From contig CAZZCP010000048.1 in the NCBI GenBank assembly GCA_964653235.1, positions 1 through 20,510 of the forward strand: DNA of 20,510 bases, written 5' to 3'. The notes under the pieces were generated by a model. It had not been told where the DNA came from, did not search any database, and was given only the letters and a program-made list of their open reading frames with translations. This document shows positions 1 through 6,554 of the stretch, one piece after another (position 1 is the stretch's first letter; each line of letters starts with the position of its first letter). Origin of the DNA: CAZZCP01 sp964653235 (GTDB lineage Bacteria; Bdellovibrionota; Bdellovibrionia; Bdellovibrionales; UBA840). The position numbers and the translations under genes were made by a program.

Positions 1-163
1 GGTAGACCATTGCTGCCACCAGCATTGACATAAAGAGCTTGGCATATACTGGAACCGTGGCGATTCCAAAAACCGGCCATAGCATAAAGAAAACCGAAAC
101 GCGCACTAAGATGAGTGCGTAAGCTAAAAATTCGGCTTCATTAAAAGCGTAAATCGCTCCCAT
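1..163 (-). CDS. fliR: Flagellar export gate protein FliR, N-terminal fragment
   Basis: This is the first 54 codons of FliR; the gene runs off the left edge. The reading begins MGAIYAFNEAEFLAYALI and continues into a hydrophobic segment with the FliR-like pattern of Arg-Val followed by a Pro-Val-Phe-Gly stretch and a Val-Pro turn. FliR is an inner-membrane subunit of the flagellar type III export gate, assembled with FliP and FliQ. The start ATG lies one base after the fliQ stop, and a GAGGT ribosome-binding site sits inside the fliQ 3' end (168-172), so the two are translationally linked. Identity rests on the short N-terminus and on the conserved P-Q-R gene order. Confidence 0.88.
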   Translation of the reverse strand, partial: MGAIYAFNEAEFLAYALILVRVSVFFMLWPVFGIATVPVYAKLFMSMLVAAMVY

Positions 164-164
164 T

Positions 165-434
165 TTACCTCACTATACTTGAGATATTCTCGATCAACTC
201 AATCGTAAATCTCGACATCTCATCAATCATCCAGGGGCCGGCAATTACCAAAACCACTCCAATGATTAAAATCTTAGGAATGAAAGTCAGAGTTGCTTCG
301 TTGATTTGGGTAATGGCTTGAAAAATACTCACCATCAGACCAATCACTAGGGAGGAAATCAATAGAGGTGCTGCAATCAATGCTGCGATTTTAACCGTCT
401 CTCTTCCAAGGTTCATCACCATATCTTCGTTCAT
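165..434 (-). CDS. fliQ: Flagellar export gate protein FliQ
   Basis: The 89-residue product is the normal length for FliQ, a small two-helix membrane subunit of the flagellar type III secretion export gate. The N-terminus (MNEDMVMNLGRETVK) and the first membrane helix (about 16-38), followed by the polar FQAITQINEATLTFIPK segment and the second helix (about 52-72), are typical of the family. It lies between fliP (two-base gap upstream) and fliR (one-base gap downstream) in one operon. Nothing looks truncated. Confidence 0.96.
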   Translation of the reverse strand: MNEDMVMNLGRETVKIAALIAAPLLISSLVIGLMVSIFQAITQINEATLTFIPKILIIGVVLVIAGPWMIDEMSRFTIELIENISSIVR

Positions 435-436
435 AC

Positions 437-1180
437 TTACCCAAAACTCTTAATCATCGAGCCCACCAAGAGCCCCCAACCATCGACCAAAACAAAAAGC
501 ATAATTTTAAATGGCAAAGATACTATCACTGGCGGAAGCATCATCATCCCCATAGCCATCAAGACACTTGCCACCACCATATCAATTACCAAAAAGGGCA
601 AGTAAATAATAAAACCAATTTGAAATGCCGTTTTGAGTTCTGACAAAACAAAAGAGGGAATCAAAACACTAGATGGAATATCTGCTCTAGTCTTAGGTGC
701 CTCTAGCTTTGCCAGACGAACAAACAAAGAGAGATCTGTATCTCTTGTTTGATTGAACATAAATTTTCGAATGGGTGCCATTGCTTCGTCATAGGCATGA
801 TCTTGTGAAATCTGACCATTGAGATAGGGCTGTAGCGCTAGATCATTCACTTGGTTGAAATAAGGGCGCATAATAAAGAAAGTTAAAAAAAGTGATAGCC
901 CAATCAAAAGCTGATTGGGAGGCATCGATTGCGTTCCCATTGCCTGTCTTAAAAAAGAGAAGACTACAATGATTCGAGTGAATCCTGTCATCATAATCAT
1001 AATTGCAGGAGCCAAAGTCAGTACTGTTAAACCAATAATAATTTTCAAAGTATTGACAACATCTTGCGGTTTTTCATAGCTTTGAAATCCAAGATTTACA
1101 TTGGGTAAAATTAAATTCTGCGCCTCTGCGGCTTCAATCCCCACAAACAAAACTGCAAGACTGGCCAATATTTTCTTCAC
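437..1180 (-). CDS. fliP: Flagellar export gate protein FliP
   Basis: The 247-residue product forms the core ring of the flagellar export gate in the inner membrane. An N-terminal signal peptide (MKKILASLAVLFVGIEAAEA, cleavage near 20) is expected for FliP. Conserved parts include the TGFTRIIVVFSFLRQAMGTQ stretch (about 65-84) and ELKTAFQIGF near 180-190, which is a FliP signature, followed by C-terminal membrane helices. Translation starts at GTG, whose first base overlaps the fliO stop (TAGTG), with a TGAGGC-like ribosome-binding site upstream. This arrangement suggests translational coupling to fliO. Confidence 0.97.
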   Translation of the reverse strand: MKKILASLAVLFVGIEAAEAQNLILPNVNLGFQSYEKPQDVVNTLKIIIGLTVLTLAPAIMIMMTGFTRIIVVFSFLRQAMGTQSMPPNQLLIGLSLFLTFFIMRPYFNQVNDLALQPYLNGQISQDHAYDEAMAPIRKFMFNQTRDTDLSLFVRLAKLEAPKTRADIPSSVLIPSFVLSELKTAFQIGFIIYLPFLVIDMVVASVLMAMGMMMLPPVIVSLPFKIMLFVLVDGWGLLVGSMIKSFG

Positions 1181-2127
1181 TACAGCTGCCTCATATTCTT
1201 TAATCGATCTGATACCAAGTCTTTGATTCCAGTCAGTGCAAACTGATCTTCTTCTGCTTCAGGAGCATCTATTTTTTGATCTGCATTGTAGAGTGAATCA
1301 GTAAAAGTGTTTTCTATCTCTGGAACTTCTTCTTCTAAAAGTGCTAAATCTTTTATATGTGTAATTGTATGATCTGTGACCCCGATTAAGATCGATTCCC
1401 CTGCAATTCGAACCACAGCCAAACTCTTTTTGGGACCTAAATAATGTTGAGTAATTACCTTGATTGACGTACCTGGATTCGCAATTCGCGACTTTTTCCA
1501 CTGGCGAAGTCCAAAAAAACCAAAGACACTTAAAACTGCCAAAATGCCAAGGCTGTAAAGTAGACGCTTCCAAAATGAAGACTTGGCTTTGGCTTTTTTA
1601 GGCTCTGTTTTTAAAAAAACAGGAATTTCATATTCTTTCTTGTTTTCATCCGTTTTTGCTATTGCCTTTGGCTTAGGTTCCGAAAAATCAGCAGCAGAAA
1701 CCTTAAGCGCGTTCTTCTCAAATATTGGTTTAGTCACTTTTTCAGGCATCGCTCCGCGCCCATCTTTGACCTCAACAATCATGCGATTGTCAAAAAGGTT
1801 TACGGATACACGTTCTTTAAAGTCTTCTGCCGTAAACTGCTCTTTGTAGTTAATTCGCATTCTAAGCAAATCATCTTTTAGCTGGTAAGTATAAAGATTC
1901 TTAACTCTTTCATCTTCTATCGAAGTAAAGCGTTTCTTGTTTGCCAACTCAGCACCACTTAGATCTACCTGAATCGTTGAATTGATAAACTCCAATGAAT
2001 AGGTATCGGGCACCTTTTGGTCAAAAATGTATTCGACCAAAAAGCGATCACCTTGTTCTGAGTGTTCAATTTCTTTTAACTCAAAGGCCTGCAATAAAAA
2101 TGGAATGAACAGAAATAAAAATTTCAC
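1180..2127 (-). CDS. fliO: FliO-type flagellar export assembly protein with long AMIN-like periplasmic domain
   Basis: The 315-residue protein is called FliO from its position between fliN and fliP and from its C-terminal half: one membrane helix (about 189-207) followed by the cytoplasmic FliO core (about 220-262, ITQHYLGPKKSLAVVRI and an Ile-Leu-Ile-Gly-Val strand). FliO helps assemble the FliP ring. It is much longer than the roughly 100-150 residues of enteric FliO. The extra part is a signal peptide (1-15) and a beta-rich region (about 16-122) with alternating hydrophobic strands and a V-D-L-S-G turn, which resembles an AMIN domain, then a Lys/Pro linker. AMIN similarity is by eye only. 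The start is GTG, two bases after the fliN stop. Confidence 0.85.
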   Translation of the reverse strand: MKFLFLFIPFLLQAFELKEIEHSEQGDRFLVEYIFDQKVPDTYSLEFINSTIQVDLSGAELANKKRFTSIEDERVKNLYTYQLKDDLLRMRINYKEQFTAEDFKERVSVNLFDNRMIVEVKDGRGAMPEKVTKPIFEKNALKVSAADFSEPKPKAIAKTDENKKEYEIPVFLKTEPKKAKAKSSFWKRLLYSLGILAVLSVFGFFGLRQWKKSRIANPGTSIKVITQHYLGPKKSLAVVRIAGESILIGVTDHTITHIKDLALLEEEVPEIENTFTDSLYNADQKIDAPEAEEDQFALTGIKDLVSDRLKNMRQL

Positions 2128-2129
2128 AA

Positions 2130-2537
2130 CTACCTCAATTGTTGTACTCGCTCCATGGGAGAGATAATGTCAGTAAGGCGTACGCCAAACTTCTCGTTCA
2201 CCACTACGGCTTCGCCGCGGGCAATCAACTTATCGTTGACTAGAATTTCAAGTGCCTCACCTGCGAGTTTATTTAGCTCGATTACCGATCCTTGGCCTAG
2301 ATTTAAAAGGTCACTCACCATCATTTTAGTTCGCCCAAGCTCTACTGTAACTCGAAGTGGAATATCTAAGATCAAATCGAGATTGCGGTCTTTTTTTTCT
2401 TCATCAGATAGAGTCTCTTTCGGAGCAGCTTGTGCGGCAGCTTCTGCTCCACCACCAGCACCAAAGGGATCCTCATCTGCACTTGCTTCTGCTGCCATTG
2501 CCTCTGCGAGTGATGCTAAGTCTTGATCATCTGACAT
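2130..2537 (-). CDS. fliN: Flagellar motor switch protein FliN
   Basis: The 135-residue protein is the C-ring switch subunit FliN, which forms the lower ring with FliM and also docks export cargo. The C-terminal SpoA-type domain (about 50-135) is clear, with LDIPLRVTVELGRTKM, LLNLGQGSVIELNKLAGE, LVNDKLIARGEAVVVNEKFG and a final RLTDIISP. The first 45 residues are an Ala/Glu/Gly-rich acidic linker. A strong AAGGAGGT ribosome-binding site (2541-2548) sits 3 bases before the ATG and overlaps the fliM stop codon. Confidence 0.97.
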   Translation of the reverse strand: MSDDQDLASLAEAMAAEASADEDPFGAGGGAEAAAQAAPKETLSDEEKKDRNLDLILDIPLRVTVELGRTKMMVSDLLNLGQGSVIELNKLAGEALEILVNDKLIARGEAVVVNEKFGVRLTDIISPMERVQQLR

Positions 2538-2547
2538 AAGACCTCCT

Positions 2548-3576
2548 TTATTCTTGTCCTATATTCTTAGTAATCTGTACGGCGACGTTTCCATGACTAA
2601 CGCCGTAAAATGCTTTGTATTTTCTTGCTTCTTCTACCTGTACGTCGAGCTCGCCAGTTGCATCTTGCTCAAGAGGAATGACATCACCGACTTTTAAGTT
2701 CATCAGTTCACGCAAAGAGATTTCAGTTCTTCCAAGCTCCACCAATACTTCAATATTGGTTTCTAACAATTGGTGACGAATAATCGATGACCAAAGTTTT
2801 TTATCAGTTTGGTCTGATTCGACCTGAAAGCCCGAAGATAGCTTCTGCTTGATTGGTTCAATGGTCGAATAAGGAATAACAATTGTAATGGTTCCATTTG
2901 CATTTTCGAGCTCAACATCAAAGGTTGATGCCACGACAACATCTGTGGGTGGAACAATACCCACAAACTGTGGATTGATCTCGGTACGAACAAAGGAACA
3001 ATCAATTTTCGTAACTGAAGACCAAGCGCTTTCTAAATCATCGATTGCCAAATCGACTACTCGGCGAACAATCGAGAGCTCAATGGGTGTAAAGTCTTTG
3101 CCCTCAATTTTTGTATAGGGACGATCTGCTCCACCAAAAAAACTATCTACGAGTGCATAAGCAAGTTTGCTTTCAATCACCAAGAGGGTTGATCCACGAA
3201 GAGCATTGAATCTTAAAACCGACATACAGGTTGGCATAGGAAGAGTATTGATGAATTCTCCAAACTTTAAAAAGTCTGTACTTGCATGGTTGATCGAGGC
3301 GATTTTTCTTAAGGCATTCGACAATGAGACTCGAAACACCCGCATGAATTTCTCATAAATAACATCAAGCTGAGGAAGTCGTCCGCGAATAATACGATCT
3401 TGGCTAGTAAGGTCATAGACAACGACATTTTGATCAGAGTTCGATGCCCCTCCTAGACCTAAATCGAGACCTCCGCCGACTGCTGCATCGGCACCATCTT
3501 GCCCCTCTTCAAACTGACCATCTGATACGGCGGCTAATAGGGCATCCACTTCGCTTTGTGAGAGTACCTGACTCAT
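2548..3576 (-). CDS. fliM: Flagellar motor switch protein FliM
   Basis: The 342-residue protein is FliM, the C-ring component that binds phosphorylated CheY and sets rotation direction. The N-terminal peptide MSQVLSQSEVDALLAAV matches the CheY-binding motif (LSQxEIDALL). A Gly/Asp-rich linker (about 18-50) leads to the CheC-like middle domain (about 65-245, including the FGGADRPY segment), and the C-terminal SpoA domain (about 255-335) contains LVELGRTEISLRELMNLKVGDVIPL. Length and domain order are normal. It sits 9 bases after fliL, with a GGGGAAGAG ribosome-binding site. Confidence 0.97.
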   Translation of the reverse strand: MSQVLSQSEVDALLAAVSDGQFEEGQDGADAAVGGGLDLGLGGASNSDQNVVVYDLTSQDRIIRGRLPQLDVIYEKFMRVFRVSLSNALRKIASINHASTDFLKFGEFINTLPMPTCMSVLRFNALRGSTLLVIESKLAYALVDSFFGGADRPYTKIEGKDFTPIELSIVRRVVDLAIDDLESAWSSVTKIDCSFVRTEINPQFVGIVPPTDVVVASTFDVELENANGTITIVIPYSTIEPIKQKLSSGFQVESDQTDKKLWSSIIRHQLLETNIEVLVELGRTEISLRELMNLKVGDVIPLEQDATGELDVQVEEARKYKAFYGVSHGNVAVQITKNIGQE

Positions 3577-3585
3577 TCTCTTCCC

Positions 3586-4107
3586 CTAGTTGTAAAAGAA
3601 TTCTGTAAAAAGAATTCTCTTTACCTTTCCCTTGGTTAAAAAGGAGTTCACTGTGTCTCGAATTTCAGTTCTTAAAAAGTTTTTACCCTCTTTCGTTGAT
3701 ACCTGGTCATAGGTTTTACTCGATAGTAAAATCAAAATGATGTCTCGAATTTGCGGTTTTCTCTTCTCGATCTCTTCTTGAACTTCGGTGTTCTCAACTT
3801 CTAGAGACATAGTGATTTTCATCAATTTGCGGCCTTTGGCCCCAGCAAGGTTGACCAAAAAAGTTTCAAGGGGCACCAACTGACCAATCAGCTCTGTTTC
3901 TTCTTCGCTGACAGAGGTATCAATATCTTGAATATCAGGATTGGCTTCATCTGCGCTTTTATCTAAAAAGAGCATCACAGCAATCGCAGCTACGACCAAG
4001 GTGTTGATTACCATCATAAGTAATGGAACGATCGATTTTTTCTCTTTTTTGGGCTTGGCCTGCTCTTCTTGAACTTCGGCTTGAGCCTCTTCATTTTCTT
4101 CAGCCAC
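3586..4107 (-). CDS. fliL: Flagellar basal body-associated protein FliL
   Basis: FliL is a single-pass inner-membrane protein around the stator and flagellar base. I place the start at GTG 4105-4107, giving 173 residues beginning VAEENEEAQAE, because a near-perfect AAGGAGGAA ribosome-binding site (4111-4119) precedes it. The longer reading to 4236 would cross the sigma54 promoter and encode an implausible N-terminus. Domains: an acidic then Lys-rich cytoplasmic tail (1-27), a membrane helix (about 28-47), a linker with several acidic residues, and the periplasmic FliL domain (about 75-173) containing VPLETFLVNLAG and a C-terminal VKRILFTEFFYN. It is the first gene of the fli operon. Confidence 0.93.
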   Translation of the reverse strand: MAEENEEAQAEVQEEQAKPKKEKKSIVPLLMMVINTLVVAAIAVMLFLDKSADEANPDIQDIDTSVSEEETELIGQLVPLETFLVNLAGAKGRKLMKITMSLEVENTEVQEEIEKRKPQIRDIILILLSSKTYDQVSTKEGKNFLRTEIRDTVNSFLTKGKVKRILFTEFFYN

Positions 4108-4110
4108 AGC

Positions 4111-4119
4111 TTCCTCCTT
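4111..4119 (-). promoter_or_regulatory. Strong Shine-Dalgarno that fixes the fliL GTG start
   Basis: On the minus strand the sequence reads AAGGAGGAA followed by CT and GTG. It is the closest match to the anti-Shine-Dalgarno in this region, and it decides the GTG at 4107 over the upstream ATG at 4236. Confidence 0.85.
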
Positions 4120-4160
4120 GATGCTGCCTGGGCAAAGTAAAACTCTGCAATGAAAAATAG

Positions 4161-4177
4161 AGCAAGTTAGGTGCCAA
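4161..4177 (-). promoter_or_regulatory. Sigma54 (-24/-12) promoter of the fliL operon
   Basis: On the minus strand the sequence is TTGGCACCTAACTTGCT, matching the sigma54 consensus (YTGGCACR-N4-TTGCW) with the required GG-N10-GC spacing. GG is at 4175-4174 and GC at 4163-4162, so the predicted transcript start is near 4150, about 43 bases before the fliL GTG. Sigma54 control of flagellar export and switch genes is well known in many polar-flagellated bacteria; here it is inferred from sequence alone. Confidence 0.85.
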
Positions 4178-4274
4178 TTTTGCTGGCGGGAGAAAGGTCT
4201 GAAAAACCAAACCTTAGTTGATGAAATTTGATGCAATTTTCTCTGCTTTTTGACTATACAGCACTTGGTCGAGG

Positions 4275-4397
4275 TCAGTTTTTTGACTCTTTGAGAATTT
4301 CAACATACAGGATATGCTTGTCAATAGTGGCTTTGCAGCCAATAATTTGACCCATTTTTTTCAAGCAGCTATAGTTTGTAAGGTCAGGATGACGCAT
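4275..4397 (-). CDS. Possible 40-residue small ORF upstream of fliL, doubtful
   Basis: A closed reading frame encodes MRHPDLTNYSCLKKMGQIIG and a further 20 residues with a Cys-Lys-Ala-Thr-Ile-Asp stretch and an amphipathic YVEILKESKN end. No Shine-Dalgarno precedes the ATG (the upstream bases are CCTCCCC). The frame lies opposite the SPOR gene promoter. It has a protein-like composition but may be chance. Confidence 0.22.
   Translation of the reverse strand: MRHPDLTNYSCLKKMGQIIGCKATIDKHILYVEILKESKN
4347..4375 (+). promoter_or_regulatory. Sigma70-type promoter of the SPOR-domain gene
   Basis: TTGACC (4347-4352) and TATAGT (4370-4375) are separated by exactly 17 bases. A transcript would begin near 4382, leaving a leader of about 29 bases with a GGGGAGG ribosome-binding site before the ATG at 4411. 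The 4108-4410 intergenic region thus carries this promoter and the divergent sigma54 promoter. Confidence 0.75.
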
Positions 4398-4410
4398 GGG
4401 GAGGTCTTAA

Positions 4411-5145
4411 ATGCGTAACCAAAGGGGCGGTTCTACTACCGAAGTTCTATTGAAATTTGTATTGGTATTTGTCATTTCACTATTTTCATTTGCCGTTGGA
4501 ACATTCGTTGGACAACAGTTCAGTGAAAGCCAACAAAAAATTGCATCTATAGAAAAGGCAACTACAGATAGAGGAACCGCATCGATTTCTCCCGATGCTT
4601 TTGACATTAAGCCAAGCAGTGCTTTAACCGATGCCGATGTAGATTCTATTGCTGAAGAGTTCTCTGAAACCGAAGATAGCAGCTTACGAGACATGATCGA
4701 AAACGATCAACTCGACAAAGAAGTTTCAGAAGCTTTGAAAGAGATTGAAAATCGCGAATCAGAAAAATTAGAACAAGCAAAGCAAATGGAAAAGAATGAA
4801 GACTTAGCTGACAAAATTGCTAAGAATGAAAATCCTTTGCCTCAAGTAAAGGACGATGGTCCCAGAATTCCATCTTCTTTGCCCAAAGCCGTAGCTCCAC
4901 AAAGCATAGGAAAGTTCACTGTTCAAGTAGCTTCTTACAAAACAGAGGACGAGGCCAAAGAGTTTGCCGAAGGTTTAAAAACTAAAGGTTTTAGTGCTTT
5001 TTATGTTCCTGCGAAAATCAAAAGCCAAACTTGGTACAGGGTTAGTGTTGGCTTATTCACATCTCAGTCCGAGGCCATGCAACACAAAGCAAAGCTCTAC
5101 AAAACCGCGAATCTCAAGGGTTTTGTCGCCAAAATTAGACAGTAA
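4411..5145 (+). CDS. Single-pass membrane protein with C-terminal SPOR domain
   Basis: The 244-residue protein has a short cytoplasmic N-terminus, one membrane helix (about 13-35), a long acidic periplasmic linker (about 45-160) that looks helical or coiled, rich in Glu and Lys, and a C-terminal SPOR domain (about 164-244). The domain opens with KFTVQVASYKTEDEAKEFAE, continues with a GFSAFYVPA strand and WYRVSVGLFTSQSEA, and ends in a Lys-Leu-Tyr helix and a last strand. SPOR domains bind denuded glycan strands at division septa, and FtsN/DedD-like proteins share this layout. It is likely a septal peptidoglycan-binding protein; it lacks identifiable FtsN essential motifs, so I give no symbol. 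Its own promoter is at 4347-4375. Confidence 0.9.
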   Translation: MRNQRGGSTTEVLLKFVLVFVISLFSFAVGTFVGQQFSESQQKIASIEKATTDRGTASISPDAFDIKPSSALTDADVDSIAEEFSETEDSSLRDMIENDQLDKEVSEALKEIENRESEKLEQAKQMEKNEDLADKIAKNENPLPQVKDDGPRIPSSLPKAVAPQSIGKFTVQVASYKTEDEAKEFAEGLKTKGFSAFYVPAKIKSQTWYRVSVGLFTSQSEAMQHKAKLYKTANLKGFVAKIRQ

Positions 5146-5179
5146 GCTTTCTTTTATTCGAAAGTTAATATTTCACTAG

Positions 5180-5349
5180 CTGCTCCCTTTTATTTCACTT
5201 CGGACGTCCGTCCGCAATCACTAAATATATATAATGTTTCGTATATTCTGTCCGAAACGGATGAAAATTTGGTGCAGCTTCGGACAAGTTTCCTAGGTCA
5301 TTGAAATCAGAATTTAATTTTGCAAAAAAAGTGAAATAAAAGGGAGCAG
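5180..5349. repeat. 170-bp segment bounded by a perfect 21-bp inverted repeat
   Basis: The left arm, 5180-5200 (starting CTGCTCCCTTTTATTTCACT), is the exact reverse complement of the right arm, 5329-5349. Between the arms are a 10-bp palindrome CGGACGTCCG (5201-5210), three copies of TTCGGAC in either orientation (near 5199, 5250 and 5279) and a perfect TATAAT box (5230-5235). There is no reading frame and no obvious target duplication. It could be a MITE- or REP-like element or a long hairpin in the 3' part of the SPOR transcript. Confidence 0.75.
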
Positions 5350-5430
5350 TTGGTGCCTAATTCTATTGCAAACCACTCACTCTCGGAGATGATTTAAATT
5401 CTTTTATGTAGTTGATGCATGCTTTTTGGG

Positions 5431-5463
5431 AAGGGCTCCTCTTTTGAGGGCCCTTTCTTTTTA
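5431..5463 (+). terminator. Rho-independent terminator after the SPOR gene region
   Basis: AAGGGC-(T)-CCTC pairs with GAGG-GCCCTT around a TTTT loop, a 10-bp GC-rich stem with one bulged T, followed by TTTCTTTTT. The T tract lies on the plus strand, so it ends transcripts coming from the SPOR promoter or from within the inverted-repeat segment. The region 5350-5430 shows nothing else recognisable. Confidence 0.85.
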
Positions 5464-5865
5464 TTAGATCATTTCGCAATCTTCCAAAGTCCAAAAACGA
5501 TGCTCCGTCTTATCACCTTCAATCAATAGAATAGACAAAATACCTTTCAGCGTTTCGGCTTTTAATTGAAACCAAAAGTCTAAGTAATGATCTTTGCCCT
5601 CTAAAATACAATCTGCATCAACCTGCCAAAAACCATAAGCAAGACCGCTGGTATTAGGAGCACATTGAGTTGGGTAAAATCCGGCGCGGGTTCCGGCCTC
5701 TAGCGAATAGACAATCTCACTCTCTGCTTGGTAGCGCTTAAAAATTTCGATTTGTGTTATTCTTTCTGCTTCAATCTGAGCGACCAAGCGATCTGCATCG
5801 AGACTGCAAACCAGTTGCTTTGCAAAGACGGGTAAAGAAATCAATATTAAGAAAATACATTTCAT
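5464..5865 (-). CDS. Small secreted protein of unknown function
   Basis: I do not recognise this 133-residue protein. It has a clear signal peptide (MKCIFLILISLPVFA, cleavage after about 15), so it should be periplasmic or outside the cell. The mature part has four Cys (about 20, 68, 86 and 129), compatible with two disulfides, several aromatic residues (GFWQVD, YLDFWFQLK, HRFWTLED) and a helical Glu/Arg segment near 30-50. No lipobox is seen. The gene follows the 191-residue secreted protein gene on the same strand after 42 bases. No Shine-Dalgarno is visible before the ATG. Confidence 0.75.
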   Translation of the reverse strand: MKCIFLILISLPVFAKQLVCSLDADRLVAQIEAERITQIEIFKRYQAESEIVYSLEAGTRAGFYPTQCAPNTSGLAYGFWQVDADCILEGKDHYLDFWFQLKAETLKGILSILLIEGDKTEHRFWTLEDCEMI

Positions 5866-5907
5866 TAAGACTATTCTTAGGCCAGTGCAAAGATTGAATC
5901 AATAGCT

Positions 5908-6483
5908 TTAATTAATCTTGCCGGTAAAGCTGCGTCGATTGCCGTCAAAGTTTTCATCGACTTCTGTTTTTAGAGTTTTGCCATCACGAAAGTATTCCCA
6001 AAAGTCGGGTTTGCCATCGCCATTGCGATCTCTTTCAATGCGGCGAAGCTCCCCCTTATAGAAATACTTACTCACACAGATACGGCCATCTTTTAGCTGT
6101 TGCTTGGTTTCTTTACCGGTTTCTGGATCATACTCGGTAACCACATAAGTTTCGCCCTTTGCATCATTTAAAGATTCAACTTTAATCATCTTTCCTTTAC
6201 GAAAGTGTTTGACTAAATCGATGCTCTTATCGTCATCCAAATCAAAAAGCTGCAACAAAAGCTCTTTTTCATCTTTGCTGATTTTTTTAAACAGCACATA
6301 GGTGTCAGGATTGCCATCAGGATTGTTTTTTGGAAGAGCATCTTTTGAAATGAGCTGATAGCTCTGATCTAAATCTTCAATGTATTTGTTAAAATCTAGC
6401 TTTTCACTTCCGCATACCGGAAACTTAAGATCGGGGCTTGCCATTGAAAGAGTTGAAAAAAACAAGAGCAAAATCATTAGCAT
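5908..6483 (-). CDS. Secreted protein with Asp-rich calcium-loop-like repeats
   Basis: I do not recognise the family of this 191-residue protein. A signal peptide (MLMILLLFFSTLSMA) precedes a mature region with repeated acidic loops: NPDGNPDTYVLFKK (about 54), DLDDDKSIDLVKHFRKGK (about 81), DRNGDGKPDFWEYFRDGK (about 152) and DENFDGNRRSF (about 176). The third is a near-perfect EF-hand or dockerin-like calcium loop (DxNxDGxxD), and each loop is followed by an aromatic strand and a Lys-Gly turn, suggesting repeated calcium-stabilised units. It is likely periplasmic or surface exposed. It is divergent from the helicase gene. Confidence 0.8.
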   Translation of the reverse strand: MLMILLLFFSTLSMASPDLKFPVCGSEKLDFNKYIEDLDQSYQLISKDALPKNNPDGNPDTYVLFKKISKDEKELLLQLFDLDDDKSIDLVKHFRKGKMIKVESLNDAKGETYVVTEYDPETGKETKQQLKDGRICVSKYFYKGELRRIERDRNGDGKPDFWEYFRDGKTLKTEVDENFDGNRRSFTGKIN

Positions 6484-6554
6484 AGATCTATTCTAGCGAG
6501 ATAACTCGTAGCATTCTAGCTCGAATTTCAAGTGGGTCTGTGTATACTCGCGTC
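6484..6554. promoter_or_regulatory. Compact divergent promoter region with repeats and a dyad
   Basis: Between the secreted-protein gene (minus) and the helicase gene (plus) lie direct repeats ATTCTAGC at 6490-6497 and 6513-6520 (23 bases apart) and a dyad CGAG-ATAA-CTCG at 6497-6508. TATACT (6542-6547) lies 7 bases before the helicase ATG at 6555, and TAGAAT (minus, 6490-6495) lies 6 bases before the secreted-protein ATG. Neither gene has a Shine-Dalgarno. No good -35 is visible. The dyad does not match the TTACN3GTAA LexA box described for Bdellovibrio. Confidence 0.45.

Noticed and set aside
1298..1849. Alternative frames on both strands within fliO.
   Set aside because: They overlap the conserved fliO frame and show no family features.
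2155..2539. Plus-strand frames across fliN.
   Set aside because: They are shadows of fliN, which has clear family motifs and a strong ribosome-binding site.
4108..4236. N-terminal extension of FliL to an upstream ATG (43 more residues).
   Set aside because: It would cross the sigma54 promoter and encode an implausible leader; the GTG at 4107 has an AAGGAGGAA ribosome-binding site.
6497..6508. LexA box between the helicase and its divergent neighbour.
   Set aside because: CGAG-N4-CTCG matches neither the TTAC-N3-GTAA box described for Bdellovibrio nor the Gram-positive box.
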